A stretch of DNA of 64,000 bases from GCA-2720975 sp964467985 (lineage in GTDB: Bacteria; Planctomycetota; UBA1135; GCA-002686595): contig CAYXTP010000011.1 in NCBI GenBank assembly GCA_964467985.1, forward strand, positions 68,745 through 132,744. Reading direction: 5' to 3'. The notes under the pieces are model-generated. The model ran no database searches and was not told the DNA's origin. It saw nothing but the letters and a program-made list of their open reading frames with translations. A program made the position numbers and the translations under genes. Positions 37,576-45,822 of this stretch are shown one piece after another; the first letter of the stretch is position 1, and every line of letters starts with the position of its first letter.

Positions 37576-39290
37576 CTGCTGGGTTCCTCGCCAGGCTCCA
37601 TGGCCAAGGCACCCAAGAAGGTCACCAACGCTCCCAGAGGGACGTACCAGGGCCAGGGCAGGCTCCCTCCCCCGGACAATTCCCCGTAGCGACACAGCCA
37701 CTCGACGAACCCGAGCCCCAGCAGCAGTACCAGTGTTCCGCGCAAGTCGCCGCCGTCCTTGCTCAATTTCAGGACCCAAGCCAACCCGATCAAGGCCGAG
37801 CCGGTGTGCACGCTAGCCAGCGCCCAGGGTTCGTGCCAGACCAAGGCAAAGACGGCCAGGACGGAGAGCGGAGCTGACCAGAGAAGGCCGCGACCGCGGG
37901 GGCGCAGGGGCAAGAAGGCCAGGAAGAAGGCACCCAACAAGGCACCACCTGTGTACCCAGCCATGGCCAACGCCAGGTCGAGGATCGAGTCGTAACGCTC
38001 CGCCACCTTGTCCACGGCCACGGCCGCGGCACAAAGCACGAATCCCCAGACGAGCACGAGCCCACGCGAAACACGCAGGGTGCGCGCCTCTTCACTTGAC
38101 TCGTCTTGAAGGCTACCGGCGGCGGCCAATTGTCTTCTACGCCGCGGCAGGTACAGGGTGGCCAGGGTGGTTTGGGAGAGGGCAGCTAGGATTGAGTCCA
38201 AGCTCGAAATGGCTGCGGCGAGAGCGCCGACAATCACCAGTCCCTTCAACCCGGGCCTCACGACCTGCATGACAAAAATCGGAAGCACTCGATCCGGCCG
38301 CTCCGCTACAAGCGCTGCATTGCCATCGGAGAGAGGGAACTGCTTGTAGTACGCCCACAGAGCTACCCCCACCAGAGCCACGGCGAGGATGATCCCCACA
38401 GCGGCGATCGATGCCACGATCGCTTTGCGCGCCTCCTTGGGGCCACGGCAACAGAACAGGCGCTGGGCCATGAGTTGGTCGCAGCCGTAGGGTCCGATCT
38501 GTCCCCAAGAGGCGACAAATAGGGCGATCCATAGGGTGAACGGGCGGGAAGGGTCCGTGCTCGTGTCAATCCAGTCGAACTTGCCCGCGCTCCAGCCATC
38601 CACCATGGCGGCTCCCAGACTGCCACCTACCTCGGCCAGGGACTGGTGGACAGTCCACAGAGTCACGACGATGCCCACGAAGAACAGGCCGAAGAGCACC
38701 ACGTCGGTCCAGATCACGGTGGCGATGCCCCCCATCCACGTCCACGCGACGGCCACGATTCCGATCAGCGCCACGGCACAGATCAAGGATGATAGGCCCG
38801 TCCAAGTTGCGACGACTGCCAGCTGTTCGGCCAGCAAGACCTCCAACACCAGAGCCGTCAAGTACACACGCGCACTCTGTCCCAGAATACCCCCAAGCGT
38901 GAACAGGGCCGTCGTCATGCCGCGTGCTCGGTTGCCCAAGCGGCGCGCCACATAGTCGTAGGGGCTGTAGATCTCTCGTTCGTAGTAGGCGGGAACGAGC
39001 ACGTAGCCGACGAACAGTCGCGCCAGCAGTGAACCGATCAGCACAATTTGCAAGTAGTGCAGGTTGCCACCTTCACGAAAGACAACCGACGGGAAGGAGA
39101 TGTAGGTCACCGCGCTGATTTCGGTGGCCACGATCGACGCCGCCACGGCATACCAGGGCAGATTGCGCCCGCCCAAGAAGAAGTCGCGCACGTTCTTTTG
39201 CCGGCCTGCAAGGCGCTCCCCCAGCACCGTGGTCCCGATGAGGATGGCCGCCACAAGCGACCAGTCCAAGGCGGTGAAACCAGCTCCCAT
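37572..39290 (-). CDS. Sodium/solute symporter (SSS/SGLT family)
   Basis: Na+-driven transporter of 572 residues with 13-14 hydrophobic segments. Start at 39290 gives 'MGAGFTALDWSLVAAILIGT'. Family motifs: 'RDFFLGGRNLPWYAVAASIV', 'ATEISAVTYISFPSVVFREG', 'VPAYYEREIYSPYDYVARRL' (the SSS RYGR-like loop), 'WMGGIATVIWTDVVLF' and 'GPYGCDQLMAQRLFCCRGPKE'. Last gene of the cutC-nagB-kinase cluster, which suggests it imports an amino sugar such as N-acetylglucosamine or glucosamine; sialic acid or MurNAc are alternatives. The start is two bases from the kinase stop. Confidence 0.9.
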   Translation of the reverse strand: MGAGFTALDWSLVAAILIGTTVLGERLAGRQKNVRDFFLGGRNLPWYAVAASIVATEISAVTYISFPSVVFREGGNLHYLQIVLIGSLLARLFVGYVLVPAYYEREIYSPYDYVARRLGNRARGMTTALFTLGGILGQSARVYLTALVLEVLLAEQLAVVATWTGLSSLICAVALIGIVAVAWTWMGGIATVIWTDVVLFGLFFVGIVVTLWTVHQSLAEVGGSLGAAMVDGWSAGKFDWIDTSTDPSRPFTLWIALFVASWGQIGPYGCDQLMAQRLFCCRGPKEARKAIVASIAAVGIILAVALVGVALWAYYKQFPLSDGNAALVAERPDRVLPIFVMQVVRPGLKGLVIVGALAAAISSLDSILAALSQTTLATLYLPRRRRQLAAAGSLQDESSEEARTLRVSRGLVLVWGFVLCAAAVAVDKVAERYDSILDLALAMAGYTGGALLGAFFLAFLPLRPRGRGLLWSAPLSVLAVFALVWHEPWALASVHTGSALIGLAWVLKLSKDGGDLRGTLVLLLGLGFVEWLCRYGELSGGGSLPWPWYVPLGALVTFLGALAMEPGEEPSS

Positions 39291-39292
39291 GC

Positions 39293-40387
39293 TCAGCCCT
39301 GGGCGGTGTCTGCTCGAGCGCAGGCCGCCATTCCCAAGGCCGGGGCAGCGCGCAGGTCCGATGCGCACAAGAATCCCTTCCGCAGGGCTCCGGCATCGAG
39401 GGCATGGATCGTCATGGCTGTATCCTGTCGCGCGCGCAGTCCAGTCTCCAGGGTCTCGTACAAGGGCTCGCGATACCACGGCGCGGCCACGTCGTTTGCC
39501 AACAGCTGCCCCGACCGTTGACCGACCACGACGCGTTCCAGAACTCGGCCATCCCAGAGCAGCAACTCATCCAAGCGCTTGAGCAGCCACTCTCCCAAGG
39601 CGCGCGCTCCCCGCGCCAGGATTTTCTGGGCCTGCGCGTCCCCTGCCTGAGCGGCAAGATGCACAGGCCCCGCGCCGCCCCGGCTCCACAGTTGCTGGAG
39701 TCCCCCCAGCGACACCTCATCCTCCCAAGACCGCCCAGCGGGCGAGATCGTCGACCAGGCGGCGGGCAAATGTCGGCGAAATTCGCCGACGTCCAGGTGC
39801 GTTCCTTGCCACTTGAGCCCCTCAGCAAGTCCGGTCCCCGCCCCCAGGTAGTAGGCGCTGCTCACATCAGAGAGCTGCCCACCCAACGCAACGTCTTCGC
39901 CCAGAGCAGCCGCCCAACCATCTCCCTGCAGGTCCGGGGGCACTGCAGCCAATTCCAACCCGCGCTCTTCGCAGCCAGCCTGTAGGTCTGCCAGCAGGCT
40001 AGGCGAGCGGGGTCCGTGACGGCGCACTGCGATTCCACGGCGGTCCCGCGTGCGCAGGCCAGGCATGCAGAGCCCCAACCGCATGGGCACGCTCGATCCA
40101 CGACAGAGTGACTCGAGGGCGTTGAGCAGGGCGTCCACTTCTCCGCGCGCGGCTTCAAGCTCTCTTCCCTCCAGGTGCAGTTCCGTGGACCGAGTCAAGC
40201 GCGCGGATTGTTCCAGCTGGCGCTCGAGAGTCACAGGCTGGAAGCCATTCACCTGTGGCCACTGGGCCTCGACCTGCAAAGCGTCCCGACACACCAACCC
40301 CGCGGACTGTGCCTCGACAACATGGGCGCGAAAACCGCTCGCGCCGCCGTCCACTCCGATCAAGAGACTCGAGGTGGGCACGGACAA
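39293..40387 (-). CDS. BadF/BadG/BcrA-type ATPase, probable amino-sugar kinase
   Basis: 364 residues of the ASKHA ATPase fold, like eukaryotic N-acetylglucosamine kinase and bacterial GlcN/MurNAc kinases. Phosphate-1 motif 'LLIGVDGGASGFRAHVVE', a connect region 'RLGLCMPGLRTRDRRG', phosphate-2/adenosine region 'SSAYYLGAGTGLAEGLKW' and a C-terminal 'RVVVGQRSGQLL'. Start is TTG 40387 or GTG 40381. It lies 14 bases after nagB, so the pair would give phosphorylation of an amino sugar followed by deamination; a NagA deacetylase is not in the window, which makes glucosamine the simplest substrate. Confidence 0.75.
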   Translation of the reverse strand: MSVPTSSLLIGVDGGASGFRAHVVEAQSAGLVCRDALQVEAQWPQVNGFQPVTLERQLEQSARLTRSTELHLEGRELEAARGEVDALLNALESLCRGSSVPMRLGLCMPGLRTRDRRGIAVRRHGPRSPSLLADLQAGCEERGLELAAVPPDLQGDGWAAALGEDVALGGQLSDVSSAYYLGAGTGLAEGLKWQGTHLDVGEFRRHLPAAWSTISPAGRSWEDEVSLGGLQQLWSRGGAGPVHLAAQAGDAQAQKILARGARALGEWLLKRLDELLLWDGRVLERVVVGQRSGQLLANDVAAPWYREPLYETLETGLRARQDTAMTIHALDAGALRKGFLCASDLRAAPALGMAACARADTAQG

Positions 40388-40401
40388 TCCGGGGCCCCGC
40401 T

Positions 40402-41381
40402 CTAACGCACCCAGGCCCCGTCGGGCACTCGCGCTGGATCGAGTTCAGATGCTGCAGCTTCGTCAATCCAGATTTCCAGGTCCGGATGATCGCGGATGAG
40501 CGATGCGGGCACGGCCTCATCCACCGGCCCCATCAAGGTTGACTTGAGGGCTTGGGCCTTGCGCGCACCGAAGGCCAAGATGCGCAAACGCTTGGCCGCG
40601 CGAATGGTCGCGATACCCGCAGTGAAGGCCTGCCTGGGGACGTACTCCAGTCCACAGAACTGGGCAGCGGCCACCTGCCGCGTGTCCTCGGCCAGGTCCA
40701 CGATCCGGGTGCGGCTCTCTCGAGAGCTGCCGGGTTCATTGAACGCAATGTGGGCGTTCTCTCCCAACCCCAGCAGTTGCACGTCCAAACCACCCGCCTC
40801 TTCAATCGCCGCCTCCCAGATATCCGCGTAACCATCGGGGTTGATGAGAGCACGCTTCGAACTGGGCACGTGGGCGTGCGCCTTGTCCAAGCCCACGGGA
40901 GCGAACAGGTGGACCTGCATGAACGCGTGGAACGAGGCGTCGTGATTGACGTCCAGACCGATGTACTCATCCAAATTGAAGGTGCGCACGCCTTCAAAGG
41001 AGAGGTCCTCTTCCCGAAACAACCGCACGCATTCAGCGAGCACGCCGATCATGGACCGGCCCGTCGCCAGCCCGAGCACTGCGGGCCGACCGATTTCCCG
41101 TCCGGTATCGATCAAGGTCCGGATCTGCCCCGCGACACGGCGCTCNNNNNNNNNNNNNNNNNNNNNNNNNNNNNNNNNNNNNNNNNNNNNNNNNNNNNNN
41201 NNNNNNNNNNNNNNNNNNNNNNNNNNNNNNNNNNNNNNNNNNNNNCGATTTCCCGTCCGGTATCGATCAAGGTCCGGATCTGCCCCGCGACACGGCGCTC
41301 CGCTAGCGCGCGATCACGGACAATGCGCAGACAGTCGAAGGTGCCGGAAGAGGCCGACGTCGAAGCAGTGCAGTCACCCAT
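40402..41381 (-). CDS. nagB: Glucosamine-6-phosphate deaminase, interrupted by a scaffold gap
   Basis: Converts glucosamine-6-phosphate to fructose-6-phosphate and ammonia in the cytoplasm. Visible motifs: 'RPAVLGLATGRS', 'TFNLDEYIGLD', 'LLGLGENAHIAFNEPGSSRE' and 'LRILAFGARKAQALKS'. A run of 100 N (41146-41245) breaks the frame, but the 55 bases on each side are identical (41091-41145 and 41246-41300). Removing the Ns and one copy gives 825 bases, an intact frame of 274 residues starting 'MGDCTASTSASSGTFDCLRI' at 41381, so the gene is very likely whole in the cell. It lies between cutC and the kinase gene. Confidence 0.9.
41091..41145. repeat. 55-bp direct duplication, left copy, flanking the N-gap
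   Basis: Identical to 41246-41300, separated by exactly 100 N. A duplication equal to an assembler k-mer length directly at both contig ends is what a scaffolder leaves when it joins two contigs that really overlap. Not a biological repeat. Confidence 0.9.
41146..41245. other. Scaffold gap (100 N)
   Basis: One hundred unspecified bases inside nagB. The length is the conventional placeholder for a gap of unknown size; the flanking identical 55-mers say that the true gap is negative (overlapping contigs). Confidence 0.97.
41246..41300. repeat. 55-bp direct duplication, right copy, flanking the N-gap
   Basis: Exact copy of 41091-41145; see the left copy for the interpretation as a contig overlap. 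Confidence 0.9.
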
Positions 41382-41413
41382 GCTGCCATCCTACACGAAG
41401 CAAGAGAGACGAA

Positions 41414-42175
41414 TCACTGCAGGGAGGCGAGCAACTTGCGCAGGATCTCGCCATCTGTCCAAGTCAGTTCGCTCTCCCCAGGCAACTCAGGCGCGCCTAG
41501 CCGCGACGCTTGGTCGGGCTGCCAGGCAGGGCTGACCACTCGCCGACCCGCCGATAAGTGCAGGTCCTGCGCCCCCGTAGCCTGCAAGATCGTGCCGCTG
41601 TTTTCGGGCCCAATGCCAGCGGCCGGGATCACGCGCAGTCGACCTGCAGCCTGCTGAACAAGTTGCCCCAACCGTTCTAGTCCGTGCACGGCTCGCTCCG
41701 CGCCACCCGAGGAAAGCACCCGCTCTACACCCAACTCGGCCAGCACTTCCAGTGCCTCGATCTGATCGCGCGTCTGGTCAAATGCACGGTGAAAGGTCAC
41801 CTCCATGGGACGCGCCCGATCCATCAGTCGCGCCGTGCGTTCGCGGTCGATGCGCCCATCGCGTGTCAGGCAACCGAGAGCGACACCCTCGGCACCCTGC
41901 TCCCGCGCAAAGTCCACGTCCAATTCCAAGCTCTCGAACTCGCTTGTCCCGTAGTAGAAGTCCCCGCGCCGCGGACGCAGCAATAGGGTCAGGGGAAGGT
42001 CGACCGTTCGCCGCACCACCTTGCACAGTCCCGGTCCCGGTGTCACTCCGCCCAGCGCTAGTGCGGAGCAGAGTTCCAAACGCTGGACACCTGCTAGTGC
42101 CGCGATGGCCGCGCCCTTGGGTCCTTCGACACAAGCCTCGACCTCAATCCCATCCGGCTCGCTGGTTGAGTCCAT
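41414..42175 (-). CDS. cutC: CutC-family TIM-barrel protein
   Basis: 253 residues from ATG 42175; an alternative ATG at 42196 adds seven residues, but the conserved first strand 'IEVEACVEG' normally begins within about ten residues of the start. Family motifs: 'VQRLELCSALALGGVTPG', 'LLLRPRRGDFYYGTSEFESL', 'GVALGCLTRDGRID', 'MEVTFHRAFDQTRD', 'RVLSSGGAERAVHGLERL' and 'VIPAAGIGPENSGTIL'. CutC was linked to copper homeostasis in E. coli, but that role is disputed. Here it precedes nagB by 32 bases in a likely amino-sugar operon, although the metal-efflux operon starts divergently 156 bases away. Confidence 0.9.
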   Translation of the reverse strand: MDSTSEPDGIEVEACVEGPKGAAIAALAGVQRLELCSALALGGVTPGPGLCKVVRRTVDLPLTLLLRPRRGDFYYGTSEFESLELDVDFAREQGAEGVALGCLTRDGRIDRERTARLMDRARPMEVTFHRAFDQTRDQIEALEVLAELGVERVLSSGGAERAVHGLERLGQLVQQAAGRLRVIPAAGIGPENSGTILQATGAQDLHLSAGRRVVSPAWQPDQASRLGAPELPGESELTWTDGEILRKLLASLQ

Positions 42176-42331
42176 GTCAACTACCGTAGCGGTCATGCTT
42201 GTACCGATCGATAGGCCTGTGAGAGCGGATCGGGCCACCTGGGGGCGATTGGGTAGTGTGTACTGCTCTTGGCTGAAGGGCTTCCCATTGCATGACTGCG
42301 GTCCAAGGGGGTACAAACCCGTGTGGTCGCC

Positions 42332-42835
42332 ATGAGTACCCGTTGCCAAGAACAGTTCAAGAGCCTCTTCCGGGGGGAGTGGCGTGCCACCTTGCTCGGT
42401 CTGTTGGCCTCGCTGGGCTTCATCCTCATCCAAGTCAATGGGGCATTGCACCTGGCACTCGCGGATCACTGCCTAACCCACGAGCTCGGTGCTATCGCAG
42501 CAGAGCATGGGCACGAGCACGCGAACCATGGCCATGACGGGTCCGCTCACCACGCCGGTCGAACCCATGCGGAGCTGCGAACGACACACTCGAGTCCCCC
42601 GGAGCTCGGTGGGTCCCATTGCCCATTCTCCCTGACCGACCATCCTGAGCAAGTCGGTGCCAAGTCCCCTTCCACCTCGCCCGGGTCATTGTTGACCGGA
42701 GTGCGAACCGAAGGGTTCAGCTTGCGCCATCCACGCAGCGCGCCGGACACAGGTCCGCAGTGCAGCGAGCTCGCCCCTGCGTCGGCAGGGGTCCAAGATT
42801 CCGCGCCACCCCGCGCTCCGCCCTCCCTGGTCTAA
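42332..42835 (+). CDS. His-rich exported small protein at the head of the metal-efflux operon
   Basis: 167 residues from ATG 42332. One hydrophobic segment near the N-terminus ('TLLGLLASLGFILIQVNGAL') acts as signal or anchor, followed by a His-rich stretch ('AEHGHEHANHGHDGSAHH', about residues 55-73) and a Ser/Pro-rich, disordered C-terminus. Such His clusters bind Cu, Zn, Ni or Co in periplasmic proteins placed before Cus/Czc-type pumps. No named family recognised. A stem-loop follows 24 bases after the stop. Confidence 0.6.
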   Translation: MSTRCQEQFKSLFRGEWRATLLGLLASLGFILIQVNGALHLALADHCLTHELGAIAAEHGHEHANHGHDGSAHHAGRTHAELRTTHSSPPELGGSHCPFSLTDHPEQVGAKSPSTSPGSLLTGVRTEGFSLRHPRSAPDTGPQCSELAPASAGVQDSAPPRAPPSLV

Positions 42836-42858
42836 CCCGACCAGCAAGGATGTGCATT

Positions 42859-42879
42859 CTGCCGGGAGACCCCCGGCAG
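42859..42879 (+). terminator. Strong hairpin between the His-rich gene and the efflux genes
   Basis: CTGCCGGG (42859-42866) and CCCGGCAG (42872-42879) form a perfect 8-bp GC stem with a 5-base loop. No T-tract follows, so it may attenuate transcription or process the message between the first gene and the pump genes. Confidence 0.4.
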
Positions 42880-43030
42880 TAATCGCCCGAGGGGTCCAAG
42901 CCCCGGGCACTTCGCAGGACCAGTGACGCAGGAGGACCGACGTGTTGGGACGTCCGAGACAATCATGAGGAACGCACGCAACCCCCTCACGGGGAAGCAG
43001 CGAAGGCAGAGGGTCCACCGGCCCTCATCC

Positions 43031-44446
43031 ATGGTCAGGCTTCGATCCGGGCTTGCGCCTGCGCGCCCCACCGCACTGGTCTTGGGAATCGGGCTTCTCG
43101 GTAGCTGCGTGAGCTACGAAGCGCGGCCCCTGGACAGCCGGGCCCACATGCAGGCTTGGCTTGGCCAAGATCTCAAGGCTGAGTCCCTCACGGCTCGACT
43201 CGAGCGCATGGAACTGGAGCTCGACTACGACGAGCATTCGTTCGACGCTCGAGACGGGTTGCGCCTGGAGGAAGGCCGCTGGGTGGCGCTGGCCTACAAC
43301 CCCGAGCTGCGCTTGGCGCGCTTGCGATTGACACAGGCCACTGGTGTAGCCGCTGAAGCGGCTAGCTGGCCAGATCCGCAGTATTCCTTGAGCACCTTGA
43401 AGCTCAGAGAACAGACACCTGACCCCTGGGTTGTCACGCACGGGCTTGAATTTTCCTTGCCCCTCAGCGGCCGAGTTACCGCTCTTGTGAGTCTCAAGCA
43501 AGCCAATGCAGAAGTCGCACGATGCACGGTCCGCGAGGCCGAGTGGAAAGTCCTGCACGAACTCTCCCTAGCGTGGGTGGATTGGTCAGCCGTGCAGCTA
43601 GGTGTCGAACAGACGCGGGACCAATTGGAAAGGCTCGGCCCCATGGTCAGCTCCACCGTCCAGATGGCCCAAGCGGGTGAGTTGCTTCCAACCGAAGCCG
43701 GCTTGCTCGCCCTGGATCAGGCCCTCCTGAACAGCCGGCTGCAGGCCTTGCTGGGCCAATCGGCGGAACGCAGGCAGGAGATCCTGGCACTCATGGGGTT
43801 GCCCCCGCAGCACTCCGTACCGCTCGTGCCCGGACTTCTCCGGCGGGAGGAGCGGCCCGCGGGACCCCAGGTGACCGATGCAACCCAACTCGCCGCGCGA
43901 AATCCCACGCTCACCCGCCTGCGCGGGCAATACGAGGTCAGCGAACAGCACCTGCGTACAGAAATCGCCAAGCAGTGGCCGGACGTCCGTCTGGGTCCAG
44001 GCCTTGAATCAGACGAAGCCCGCACCAAGGTGGGACTGGTCGGAGGACTGACGCTGCCCCTGTGGAATGCCAACCGCGAGGCCATTATCGAAGCACAGGT
44101 GGGACGCGAGTGGGCACGGGCTGCACTCGAGAGCGAACATCAGACGCTGCTCGGACGGTTGGCGCAAATCGCTCACCGCAGCACGTCCCTCGAAAGCCAA
44201 CGCATGCACCTCGAAGAAAGGGTTGTTCCACTGCTCGACCAACAGATTTTCGACGCAGCGCAACTCATGCGACGGGGCGAGGGGTCGCCCATCGTCCTCG
44301 TCCAGAGCCTGGCACGCGCTCATCAGACCCAGCTGGACTGGATCGCTATGCGCGCGAGCCTGGCCAAAGCCGAACACGAACGGGGCTTCCTGATCGGCCC
44401 CCCACGCACAGCGCCCGAACCGGAAACCAAGGACACGATCCGATGA
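43031..44446 (+). CDS. TolC-like outer-membrane efflux lipoprotein (metal RND system)
   Basis: Outer-membrane factor of a tripartite efflux pump, 471 residues from ATG 43031, which gives a lipoprotein signal 'LVLGIGLLGSCVSYE'. Long alpha-helical repeats typical of the OEP domain appear twice: 'YNPELRLARLRLTQATGVA' with 'LPLSGRVTALVSLKQANAE', and 'NPTLTRLRGQYEVSEQHLR' with 'GLTLPLWNANREAIIEAQVG'. The C-terminal coiled segment includes 'RRGEGSPIVLVQSLARAH'. The ATG of the next gene overlaps its stop (ATGA). Confidence 0.85.
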   Translation: MVRLRSGLAPARPTALVLGIGLLGSCVSYEARPLDSRAHMQAWLGQDLKAESLTARLERMELELDYDEHSFDARDGLRLEEGRWVALAYNPELRLARLRLTQATGVAAEAASWPDPQYSLSTLKLREQTPDPWVVTHGLEFSLPLSGRVTALVSLKQANAEVARCTVREAEWKVLHELSLAWVDWSAVQLGVEQTRDQLERLGPMVSSTVQMAQAGELLPTEAGLLALDQALLNSRLQALLGQSAERRQEILALMGLPPQHSVPLVPGLLRREERPAGPQVTDATQLAARNPTLTRLRGQYEVSEQHLRTEIAKQWPDVRLGPGLESDEARTKVGLVGGLTLPLWNANREAIIEAQVGREWARAALESEHQTLLGRLAQIAHRSTSLESQRMHLEERVVPLLDQQIFDAAQLMRRGEGSPIVLVQSLARAHQTQLDWIAMRASLAKAEHERGFLIGPPRTAPEPETKDTIR

Positions 44447-45810
44447 AATTCCTCTCACGTCCCTGCCTCCTACTTGTCCTGCTCGCTGCGCCTGGCTGTT
44501 CCCCCCAAGCCTCGCCTGCCGCAGCACAGGATCAACCCGACGACGCGACTCCTGCCAAACCGGGCATCGCCCTCTCGGCCACAACGCGCAAAAACCTGGG
44601 CGTCACCTTCGCCGAGGTTGAGGTCCGCCACGTGGCCACGACGGTCCGCATCCCCGGTAACTTCGAGTTCACCCCGTTGGCCCGACACGAGTACCGACTG
44701 CCGCTTGCCGGTCGCGTCGATCTGGCGGTGGCTCAGAACGAACGGGTTGAGGCCGGACAGCTGCTCTTCCGCTTCCAGTCCCCCGCCTGGCCCCAATTGC
44801 TGCATGAGATCATCCTGGGAGAACAGGAAATGGCGCGCTCGGCAGCCCAGATTCAAGTGGATGAGGCCACGCTCAACGAGGCCCGTTCGAACTTGAAAAC
44901 CACGCGCTCGCGACTCGACGCCCTCAACGCAATCAACTTACCGCGTGCAGACCTTCTGGCAGCCGCAGCTGAGATCGAAGCCAGCCTGCCACGCCTCGAA
45001 GCTCAACTTGGACTTGCCCGCATCGGTTTTGAGAACGCGCAGCGTACGCGGCAACACGCCCTGCACCGCGCTGCCACTGCGGTAGGCCTGTCCGAGCAGG
45101 AACTGTATGCACCCTCTGACGGCCTGGACGCCGAAGGCGAGCCTCTGCCCGGCTACATGGCAATCGACTGGATCGACGTGCGGGCCGAGCAGGCGGGCGT
45201 GGTTGAAGATCTGGCTCTGACTGACGGGGAGTTTGCGGAGGCACCAGCTCGGGTGATCTCCGTGGTGAACCCGGCGGCCCTGCGTTTGCGCGCCATGGCT
45301 TTGCAAGCAGACCTGGCTCAATTGGACGGTGTGACCCGAGCAACGATCGTGCCCCCGCGCTCCGTGGGCCTCACGCTGGAGGATGGTGTCGGCGCTGATG
45401 TACAGCTCGGTCTCGAGGCGCACCCGAACGAACGCACGCTCGTTGTCCTCGCCACTCCCGACGGCCCAGCACCTTGGATCCGCAACGGCGTCTCCGCGTT
45501 CCTCGAAATCGTCTACGGAGACGACAGCAGCCCACGCAGCCTCGCCATTCCGCGGTCTGCCATCGTGCAAGACGGCCTGGAGCACGTATTCTTCCGCCGC
45601 GACCCATCGGACCCGGGTCGAGTACACCGCGTAGTTGCGGATATGGGAGTCTCAGACGGACGCTGGACAGCGATCCACAGCGGAATCCAGCGTGGAGACC
45701 AGGTCGTGCTGGCCGGAGCCTATGAACTCAAGCTGGCCACGAGTCGGGAAGACAATGCATCCGCCGGCGGCCACGTGCATGCAGATGGCACCTCCCATGG
45801 GGCTCACTAG
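44443..45810 (+). CDS. Membrane-fusion (adaptor) lipoprotein of the metal RND pump
   Basis: Periplasmic adaptor of the CusB/CzcB type, 455 residues, lipoprotein signal 'LVLLAAPGCSPQ'. Domains in order: 'GIALSATTRKNLGVTFAEVE' (CzcB-like opening), barrel-sandwich half 'YRLPLAGRVDLAVAQNERVE', a coiled-coil hairpin (about residues 120-205), second lipoyl half 'VRAEQAGVVEDLALTDGEFA', beta-barrel 'VGADVQLGLEAHPNERTLVV' and the membrane-proximal 'LAIPRSAIVQDGLEHVFFR'. The C-terminus is His-rich ('GGHVHADGTSHGAH'), as in metal-specific adaptors. Followed by the pump gene after a consensus ribosome site. Confidence 0.88.
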   Translation: MKFLSRPCLLLVLLAAPGCSPQASPAAAQDQPDDATPAKPGIALSATTRKNLGVTFAEVEVRHVATTVRIPGNFEFTPLARHEYRLPLAGRVDLAVAQNERVEAGQLLFRFQSPAWPQLLHEIILGEQEMARSAAQIQVDEATLNEARSNLKTTRSRLDALNAINLPRADLLAAAAEIEASLPRLEAQLGLARIGFENAQRTRQHALHRAATAVGLSEQELYAPSDGLDAEGEPLPGYMAIDWIDVRAEQAGVVEDLALTDGEFAEAPARVISVVNPAALRLRAMALQADLAQLDGVTRATIVPPRSVGLTLEDGVGADVQLGLEAHPNERTLVVLATPDGPAPWIRNGVSAFLEIVYGDDSSPRSLAIPRSAIVQDGLEHVFFRRDPSDPGRVHRVVADMGVSDGRWTAIHSGIQRGDQVVLAGAYELKLATSREDNASAGGHVHADGTSHGAH

Positions 45811-45814
45811 GAGG
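45809..45814 (+). promoter_or_regulatory. Consensus ribosome binding site of the RND pump gene
   Basis: AGGAGG partly overlaps the stop of the adaptor gene and lies 8 bases before GTG 45823. It fixes this GTG as the start of the pump gene. Confidence 0.75.
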
Positions 45815-45822
45815 CGACGGTC

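Noticed and set aside
41091..41300. Short direct repeat as a mobile-element target-site duplication
   Set aside because: Fifty-five bases is too long for a target duplication and the copies abut a scaffold gap; contig overlap is simpler.
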